The position numbers were made by a program, and so were the translations under genes. 5,040 nt of DNA from Cyanobacteria bacterium OH_CDB_58 (GTDB lineage Bacteria; Cyanobacteriota; Vampirovibrionia; Gastranaerophilales; Gastranaerophilaceae): positions 1 through 5,040 of the forward strand of contig JAEZLC010000098.1 of the NCBI GenBank assembly GCA_023435965.1. The letters are read 5' to 3'. The notes below the pieces were generated by a model. It was given only the letters and a program-made list of their open reading frames with translations. It made no database searches and was not told the DNA's origin. Positions 1-5,040 of the stretch are shown one piece after another. Position 1 is the stretch's first letter; each line of letters opens with the position of its first letter.

Positions 1-144
1 ATAATAGACCCTGAAATCGAGTGGGTAGTCGATTCTTCAAAATTTAAATCGAAATGCAGAATATCGCCTTTTGATGGGCAAAAATTAAAAGGTAAAGCCA
101 TTGCTACAGTAGTTAACGGGACATTAAATATAATAAAGGAATAA
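1..144 (+). CDS. pyrC: Dihydroorotase, C-terminal fragment (5' end outside window)
   Basis: This is the last 47 residues of an open frame that enters from the left edge and stops at TAA 142-144. The protein reads I-I-D-P near the start, then W-V-V-D-S-S-K-F-K-S-K, then S-P-F-D-G and K-L-K-G-K, ending in a T-V-V-N-G-T strand. This is the typical tail of class I dihydroorotases (amidohydrolase superfamily), where D-P..., SK..NSPF.G..L.G and T-V-x-G form the small composite beta-domain after the TIM barrel. The enzyme is cytosolic and zinc-dependent, and interconverts carbamoyl aspartate and dihydroorotate (step 3 of UMP synthesis). The metal ligands are upstream of the window and cannot be checked. 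Two usually conserved positions differ: the motif commonly written SKGRNSPF reads SKCRISPF here. The next pyrimidine gene starts three bases after the stop, which supports the assignment and co-transcription. A hydantoinase/allantoinase relative is possible from the tail alone but unlikely in this context. Confidence 0.86.
   Translation: MIDPEIEWVVDSSKFKSKCRISPFDGQKLKGKAIATVVNGTLNIIKE
135..140 (+). promoter_or_regulatory. Ribosome binding site of the pyrF-carA fusion gene
   Basis: AAAGGA lies seven bases before the ATG at 148, inside the last codons of pyrC. It is a good Shine-Dalgarno match at normal spacing. It fixes the start at 148, and PyrF homology begins within about ten residues of it. 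Because the site lies inside the upstream gene, translation of pyrC and the fusion gene is probably coupled. Confidence 0.7.
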
Positions 145-147
145 ATA

Positions 148-1989
148 ATGGAAATCAGATCGGAGATAAAAGAGAAAATCGTTCTTGCACTTGATGTTGA
201 CAACATTGAGACAGCCAAAGAAATGATTATGGAACTTAAAGACTATGTAGGTGTCTTTAAGGTTGGATTGCAACTGTATACTGCCAATGGCGGCGAAGTT
301 TTTAAGTTTATGAAAGAGCAAAATATAAAGTTCTTTTTTGATGTTAAATTAATGGATATTCCCAATACGGTTGCCAAAGCTTCTGAAAATATTATAAGAA
401 GCGGTGCAAATTTCTATAACGTACACACGCTGGGTGGTATGGAGATGATGTCTGACTCGGCAGAAGCCGCCAGAAACACGGCAAAAGAAATTGGAGCCGA
501 TAACCCGATTGTCCTTGGTGTAACGGTTTTAACCAGCATTAACGAAGATACTTTGAATAATCAGTTAAAAATCCCTCACAAGTCAAATGACTACGTTATA
601 GATTTAGCTTTGCTGGCAAAGAAAAGCGGATTAGATGGAGTAGTCGCAAGTGTTTGGGAAGCTAGAAAAATCAAACAGGCATGTGGACAGGATTTTAAAG
701 TTTTGTGTCCCGGTATAAGACCTGACTGGTCTTCAAATGACGATCAAAAAAGACTTGCGACTCCAAAACTTGCCATAAAAGAAGGAGCAGATTATCTTGT
801 TATAGGGAGGGCAGTGACTTCCGCGAAAAACAGGGTAGAGGCGATGAAAAGAATACACGAAGAAATTGAAAATGCTATTCATACACAAAGCGAATCAAGT
901 GCTGTACAAAAGGCAAGACTGCTTCTTGAGAACGGTATGATTTTTGAAGGAGAATCTTTCGGGGCTGAAGGGACGGCGTATGGAGAGATTGTTTTTAATA
1001 CTTCCATGGCCGGCTATCAGGAAATTTTAACTGATCCGTCATACGCAGAGCAGGTTATTGTTATGACTTATCCTGAAATAGGGAATTACGGGATAAATAA
1101 AGATGATTTTGAATCAGGAAAAGTTCACGCAAAAGGATTTATTGTTAAGAGCTGCTGCGAAAATGAGAGCCATTACAAAAGTACTCAAACCTTAGCTGAT
1201 TATCTTAAACAGAATAACGTAATAGGCATAAACAAAATAGATACAAGAGCTCTTACCAAAATAATAAGAGAAACAGGCGATATGAACTGTGCGATCACAA
1301 CAGGAGAGATTACTCCTGAGATAAAAGAGAACCTAAAAAATTACAAGATGAGCGAAAATATATCCATCGATGTATCAACATACAGAGTAGAAAAGATTAA
1401 GGGGTCAGGAGTTAATATTGCTCTTATAGATCTTGGTATAAAGAAAAGCATCGTCGAGTGCCTAAAAGCTCTGAACTGCAATATAACTGTTTTTCCTGCG
1501 GATACTGATGCAGAAACAATCTTATCAGAGGAGTTTGACGCTGTTATCCTGTCAAACGGTCCGGGTAACCCTAAAGATGCAGTAAAGACAATAGAAATGG
1601 CAAAAGATTTGTTAGGACTTCTTCCTCTGTACGGGATTTGCCTGGGGCATCAGATTCTTTCAATAGCCCTAGGAGCTTCTACTTATAAGCTTAAATATGG
1701 GCATAGGGGAGCGAATCACCCTGTTATAAACCTTGCCACAAATAAGGTGTTTATGACATCTCAAAACCACGGTTATGCGGTTCTTGAGGGAAGTTTGGAA
1801 GATAATATTGAAATAACATATCAAAACTTAAATGATTGGACAATAGAGGGTATAAAATGCGAAGAGTTTATGGTTGAAAGTGTGCAGTTTCACCCAGAAG
1901 CAGCTCCTGGACCTTATGATGCCAATGAGATTTTTGAAGAGTGGATTAATAAATTAGAGAAAGAGACTAAGTTATGCCAAAAAATTTAG
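148..1989 (+). CDS. PyrF-CarA fusion: orotidine-5'-phosphate decarboxylase joined to carbamoyl-phosphate synthase small subunit
   Basis: One 613-residue frame holds two complete enzymes. Residues about 1-242 are a type 1 OMP decarboxylase (TIM barrel, OMP to UMP + CO2). They include LALDVD with Asp16, FKVG with Lys38, and DVKLMDIPNT with Asp65, Lys67, Asp70 and Thr74. Lys38-Asp65-Lys67-Asp70 is the family's catalytic tetrad. CPGIRP (187-192) and the phosphate-binding VIGRAVTSA with Arg221 follow. Residues about 255-613 are CarA, which hydrolyses glutamine and passes ammonia to CarB. Its N-terminal domain has FNTSMAGYQEILTDPSY and IDTRALT, and its class I glutamine amidotransferase domain has SNGPGNP, GICLGHQ with the nucleophile Cys498, SQNHGYAV, and FHPEAAPGP with His582 and Glu584. 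The Cys-to-His spacing is 84, as in E. coli CarA. At about 359 residues the CarA half is short, like Firmicutes forms. The fusion sits in frame between pyrC and carB, so both activities belong to the operon. I do not know this pair as a standard fusion. Both halves appear active; whether the chain is processed is unknown. Confidence 0.95.
   Translation: MEIRSEIKEKIVLALDVDNIETAKEMIMELKDYVGVFKVGLQLYTANGGEVFKFMKEQNIKFFFDVKLMDIPNTVAKASENIIRSGANFYNVHTLGGMEMMSDSAEAARNTAKEIGADNPIVLGVTVLTSINEDTLNNQLKIPHKSNDYVIDLALLAKKSGLDGVVASVWEARKIKQACGQDFKVLCPGIRPDWSSNDDQKRLATPKLAIKEGADYLVIGRAVTSAKNRVEAMKRIHEEIENAIHTQSESSAVQKARLLLENGMIFEGESFGAEGTAYGEIVFNTSMAGYQEILTDPSYAEQVIVMTYPEIGNYGINKDDFESGKVHAKGFIVKSCCENESHYKSTQTLADYLKQNNVIGINKIDTRALTKIIRETGDMNCAITTGEITPEIKENLKNYKMSENISIDVSTYRVEKIKGSGVNIALIDLGIKKSIVECLKALNCNITVFPADTDAETILSEEFDAVILSNGPGNPKDAVKTIEMAKDLLGLLPLYGICLGHQILSIALGASTYKLKYGHRGANHPVINLATNKVFMTSQNHGYAVLEGSLEDNIEITYQNLNDWTIEGIKCEEFMVESVQFHPEAAPGPYDANEIFEEWINKLEKETKLCQKI
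874..912 (+). other. Linker between the PyrF and CarA domains
   Basis: Codons 243-255 join the last helix of the decarboxylase (ending near H-E-E-I-E-N) to the first beta-strand of CarA (A-R-L-L-L-E-N-G). The segment reads A-I-H-T-Q-S-E-S-S-A-V-Q-K, which is polar and serine-rich and probably flexible. There is no stop in this frame and no ATG, GTG or TTG codon from 244 to 263, so a separate CarA cannot start at its normal place. Both domains are in the same frame with no indel needed to join them. The other two forward frames across the junction meet stops soon after and do not encode CarA. The domain limits are judged by eye to within a few residues. Confidence 0.8.
1956..1966 (+). promoter_or_regulatory. 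Weak purine-rich ribosome binding site of carB
   Basis: The run AGAGAAAGAGA ends seven bases before the ATG at 1974 and lies inside the last codons of the fusion gene. It lacks a clean GGAGG core. Initiation of carB therefore probably relies on ribosomes finishing the upstream gene, which overlaps carB by 16 bases. Such coupling would keep the CarA and CarB subunits in balance. Confidence 0.45.
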
Positions 1990-4900
1990 ATATAAGAAAA
2001 GTTTTAGTTATAGGTTCAGGACCTATCGTAATCGGTCAGGCGGCGGAGTTTGATTATGCTGGAGTGCAGGCATGCCGTGCCCTTAAGGAAGAGAATATAA
2101 GCGTCATCCTTGTAAACTCCAACCCTGCTACCATCATGACAGATGAAAATATCGCGGATAAGGTATACATTCAGCCGTTAACCGTAGAATCTCTCGAGTA
2201 TATTATCCAAAAGGAAAGGCCTGATGGTTTAATTGCCAGCCTTGGCGGTCAAACAGGTTTGAATTTGGCGGTAGAATTGGACGAAAAAGGGATTCTTGAA
2301 AAATACAGCATTAAACTTCTCGGCACAAAAATCGAAGCTATCAAAAACGCCGAAGATAGAGAGTTGTTTAAGAATCTTATGACTCAGATAGGAGAACCTG
2401 TGCCTGAAAGCGATACTGTATCGAATTTCGAAGATGCACAGAAGTTCGCTCAAAAAATCGGATTTCCTATTATTGTAAGACCCGCTTATACTTTGGGCGG
2501 ATCAGGCGGCGGTATCGCCAATAATTACTCTGAATATGAAGAAATCGTTCATACCGGTCTGTCATTAAGTCCTATTTCACAAGTGCTTGTAGAAAAAAGC
2601 ATAGCCGGATACAAAGAAATTGAATATGAGGTTATGAGAGATTCTAATGATACCTGTATAACAATTTGTAATATGGAAAATATTGATCCGATAGGGATTC
2701 ATACAGGAGACAGTTTTGTTGTTGCACCTTCTCAAACTTTAACTAACAAAGAATATCAGATGTTAAGAACATCAGCTATAAAAATAATCAGAGCCTTAAA
2801 AATTGAGGGCGGATGCAATGTGCAGTACGCTTTAGATACGGTTAGTAACCAGTATTATGTAATAGAAGTAAACCCTAGAGTAAGCAGATCTTCAGCCTTG
2901 GCGTCAAAGGCAACGGGTTATCCTATCGCAAAAGTTACTACAAAAATCGCAGTGGGGTATAATTTGCACGAAATACCAAACTCTATAACTCATAGAACCG
3001 TTGCTGCGTTTGAACCTGCACTTGATTATGTTGTTACTAAAATTCCGAAATGGCCTTTCGATAAGTTTGCACATGGTGATAGGATTTTGGGAACAAAAAT
3101 GAAAGCGACAGGTGAGGTAATGGCTATAGGAAGAACTTTTGAAAGTTCATTCAAAAAAGCTGTTACATCTATAGAGTCTAAATATACGGGTGTGTTGAGA
3201 GGTAGGCACATTGAGTGCAGTGAGGATGAGCTCAAAGCACTTCTGCATGTTCAAGATGACAGAAGAATCTTTAGAGTCGCAGAAGCCCTAAACAGGGGAA
3301 TAACTGTTGATGAAATAAATAAAATCACTAAAATTGATAAATGGTTTATTAACAAGATAAAAAACCTTGTTGATTTTGAAAACACCTTAAAAACTACTCC
3401 TTTAAGTCTAGAAAAGTATCTTGAGGCCAAGGAAAAAGGGTTTTTGGATGCTGAAATTGCAAGATTCACAAGAAAAGATTTAAAAGAAATCGAAGAAATG
3501 AGAAAGCAGAATAATGTTTCGGCTTCATTCAAGATTGTAGATACATGTGCTGCCGAATTCAAAGCTTATACGCCTTATTATTATTCAACTTATAACGAAA
3601 TGGACGAGAGCACCTTAAACAGGGGCGAAAAATCTATTTTAATACTGGGATCGGGTCCTATAAGAATAGGTCAGGGTATAGAATTCGATTATTGTTCGGT
3701 CCACGCTGCTTGGGGTGTTAAAAATAATGGATATAAGTCAATTATAGTTAACTCAAATCCCGAAACATTAAGTACTGACTTTGATGTTGCTGATAAGTTG
3801 TATTTTGAACCGATGAATATAGAAAATATTATGAATATCGTCGAAAAGGAAAAGCCGGAAGGCGTGATGGTTCAGTTCGGCGGGCAAACTGCTATTAATC
3901 TGGCTTCCAAATTGCAAGAGAGAGGGGTAAAAATTCTCGGTACTTCATTAGAGTCGACAAATATTGCAGAAGACAGAAAATTGTTTGAACAGCTGCTCAG
4001 AAAATTGAATATACCTCAACCTAAAGGAAGTGCAATAAGAAATATTCCAGAGGCATTAGAAGTAGCTAAGGAATTAGGCTATCCGTTGTTGGTAAGACCT
4101 TCTTATGTAATAGGCGGAAGAGGAATGCAAGTAGTTTATGATAAAGAAGAGCTTTTAAGCTACATCGAAAGTGCTATTAAGTTCTCTGACGAGCATCCTA
4201 TTTTGATTGATCAATATATTGAAGGTGAAGAAATAGAATTAGATGCGATTTCTGACGGAGAGCATGTTCTTATTCCCGGAATAACCGAACATATTGAAAG
4301 AGCCGGAGTCCACTCAGGCGATAGTATTGCAATCTATCCTACACACAAAATATCTGAAGAAATAATCTCGAACCTTATCGAATACACCGAAAAAATCGCA
4401 AAATCATTACAAATAAAAGGTTTGATGAATATACAATTTGTTCTTAAAAATAATGTAGCATACGTAATTGAAGTAAATCCACGAGCTTCAAGGACTGTGC
4501 CGATTATGAGCAAGGTTACTAATATTCCGATGGTTGAAATAGGTATAAATGCAATATTGGGCAAAAACTTAATTCAGCAAGGATGTGAAATAGGATTGGC
4601 AAGAAAAACTTCTCTTGTTTGTGCGAAAGTTCCTATCTTCTCATTTCAAAAACTGAACAGAATTGATCCTGCTCTCGCTCCAGAAATGAAGTCTACAGGT
4701 GAGGTTCTGGGGATAGATACTGTCTATGAAAAAGCTCTTTTGAAAGGCTTTATAGCTGCAGGTTACGAGTTCTCAAAAAGAAGAGGCAATGTACTTATTT
4801 CTATCAATGATCACTACAAAAAACAGTCGATTGATATCGCTCAAACCTTAGTAAAGCTGGGTTATAACTTGATTGCAACAACAGGTACCCACAAGTTCTT

Positions 4901-5040
4901 GAAACTTCATAACATCGAATCAAAAGAGATTGAAAAGTTCGATATTGAAAAAATTCAGAGGAACATGAAAAACAAGGAGTTATGCTTCATCATAAATACT
5001 CCGACAACGAATAATAATTCTGTTAGATACGGTTCTGAGG
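1974..5040 (+). CDS. carB: Carbamoyl-phosphate synthase large subunit (3' end outside window)
   Basis: The frame is open for 1022 codons from ATG 1974 to the window edge. E. coli CarB has 1073 residues, so about 40-50 are missing. The protein makes carbamoyl phosphate from bicarbonate, ammonia supplied by CarA, and two ATP. Residues 1-400 are the carboxyphosphate half: VIGSGPIVIGQ, Arg129 in AEDR, Arg169 in VRPAY followed by TLGGSGGG, Glu215, and Glu298/Asn300/Arg302 in EVNPRVSRSS. Residues about 400-550 are the oligomerisation region, ending with VDTCAAEF. Residues about 552-930 are the carbamoyl-phosphate half: ILGSGPIRIGQGIEFDYC, Arg668, Arg708 in VRPSY followed by VIGGRGM, and Glu833/Asn835/Arg837 in EVNPRASRTVP. 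From about 930 on is the MGS-like allosteric domain with ATTGT (968-972) and IINTPT. All these catalytic residues match E. coli positions with small offsets. No frameshift or internal stop is seen. ATG 1974 is chosen because homology starts at once (PKNLDIRKVLVIGSGP). The gene overlaps the fusion gene by 16 bases. The allosteric sites are partly altered (see findings). Confidence 0.96.
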   Translation, partial: MPKNLDIRKVLVIGSGPIVIGQAAEFDYAGVQACRALKEENISVILVNSNPATIMTDENIADKVYIQPLTVESLEYIIQKERPDGLIASLGGQTGLNLAVELDEKGILEKYSIKLLGTKIEAIKNAEDRELFKNLMTQIGEPVPESDTVSNFEDAQKFAQKIGFPIIVRPAYTLGGSGGGIANNYSEYEEIVHTGLSLSPISQVLVEKSIAGYKEIEYEVMRDSNDTCITICNMENIDPIGIHTGDSFVVAPSQTLTNKEYQMLRTSAIKIIRALKIEGGCNVQYALDTVSNQYYVIEVNPRVSRSSALASKATGYPIAKVTTKIAVGYNLHEIPNSITHRTVAAFEPALDYVVTKIPKWPFDKFAHGDRILGTKMKATGEVMAIGRTFESSFKKAVTSIESKYTGVLRGRHIECSEDELKALLHVQDDRRIFRVAEALNRGITVDEINKITKIDKWFINKIKNLVDFENTLKTTPLSLEKYLEAKEKGFLDAEIARFTRKDLKEIEEMRKQNNVSASFKIVDTCAAEFKAYTPYYYSTYNEMDESTLNRGEKSILILGSGPIRIGQGIEFDYCSVHAAWGVKNNGYKSIIVNSNPETLSTDFDVADKLYFEPMNIENIMNIVEKEKPEGVMVQFGGQTAINLASKLQERGVKILGTSLESTNIAEDRKLFEQLLRKLNIPQPKGSAIRNIPEALEVAKELGYPLLVRPSYVIGGRGMQVVYDKEELLSYIESAIKFSDEHPILIDQYIEGEEIELDAISDGEHVLIPGITEHIERAGVHSGDSIAIYPTHKISEEIISNLIEYTEKIAKSLQIKGLMNIQFVLKNNVAYVIEVNPRASRTVPIMSKVTNIPMVEIGINAILGKNLIQQGCEIGLARKTSLVCAKVPIFSFQKLNRIDPALAPEMKSTGEVLGIDTVYEKALLKGFIAAGYEFSKRRGNVLISINDHYKKQSIDIAQTLVKLGYNLIATTGTHKFLKLHNIESKEIEKFDIEKIQRNMKNKELCFIINTPTTNNNSVRYGSE

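Noticed and set aside
1..147. A promoter or PyrR-type attenuator ahead of pyrF-carA.
   Set aside because: Only three bases separate pyrC and the fusion gene, and no hairpin followed by a T-run is visible. Any such control would be at the operon leader outside the window.
861..940. A sequencing error or frameshift that merged two genes.
   Set aside because: Both domains share one frame, so an insertion or deletion is not needed to explain the join. The other forward frames do not encode either protein. A point error in a stop codon cannot be fully excluded from a single sequence.
937..1989. A separate carA gene starting at the internal ATG 937.
   Set aside because: It would remove the first beta-strand of CarA, has no convincing ribosome binding site, and lies in a frame that is open continuously from the ATG at 148.
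2229..3562. Minus-strand open frames within carB (2229-2453, 3026-3235, 3251-3562), with similar ones at 124-321 and 4334-4564.
   Set aside because: They lie opposite highly conserved coding sequence, have no recognisable domains or ribosome binding sites, and read as low-complexity hydrophobic shadows.
4980..5040. A C-terminally truncated CarB.
   Set aside because: The frame is still open at the last base. The missing residues are explained by the window edge, not by a stop.
1974..5040. Repeat within carB (two similar halves).
   Set aside because: This is the ancient internal duplication of the ATP-grasp halves found in all CarB proteins, not a DNA repeat of interest here.

Overview
The window is an uninterrupted piece of a de novo pyrimidine (UMP) biosynthesis operon. 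All genes are on the + strand and almost no base is non-coding. The sequence is AT-rich, with many AGA arginine and ATA isoleucine codons, and the proteins look bacterial. The CarB and CarA sequences resemble low-GC Gram-positive (Bacillus/Clostridium-type) versions more than E. coli ones in several places: a short CarA and a K-x-P-x-F-S-F stretch in CarB. This suggests a low-GC bacterium of Firmicutes-like or uncultured affiliation. The lineage cannot be fixed from this sequence.

Layout: (1) 1-144 is the C-terminal tail of dihydroorotase (PyrC). (2) 148-1989 is one open reading frame of 613 codons that joins a complete orotidine-5'-phosphate decarboxylase (PyrF, residues about 1-242) to a complete glutamine-hydrolysing small subunit of carbamoyl-phosphate synthase (CarA, residues about 255-613) through a linker of about 12 residues. 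(3) 1974-5040 is the large subunit CarB, overlapping the previous gene by 16 bases and running off the window end about 40-50 residues before its expected C-terminus.

Together these encode step 1 (CarA+CarB: glutamine, bicarbonate and ATP to carbamoyl phosphate), step 3 (PyrC: carbamoyl aspartate to dihydroorotate) and step 6 (PyrF: OMP to UMP). The notable point is the PyrF-CarA fusion. It links the last enzyme of the pathway, which makes UMP, to a subunit of the first enzyme, which UMP commonly inhibits. All catalytic residues I can check are kept in both halves and in CarB, so this looks like a working protein and not a decaying one. The allosteric domain of CarB departs from the usual pattern in two places. 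No promoter, attenuator, RNA gene, mobile element, repeat array or CRISPR is visible. The operon leader and the downstream genes lie outside the window.
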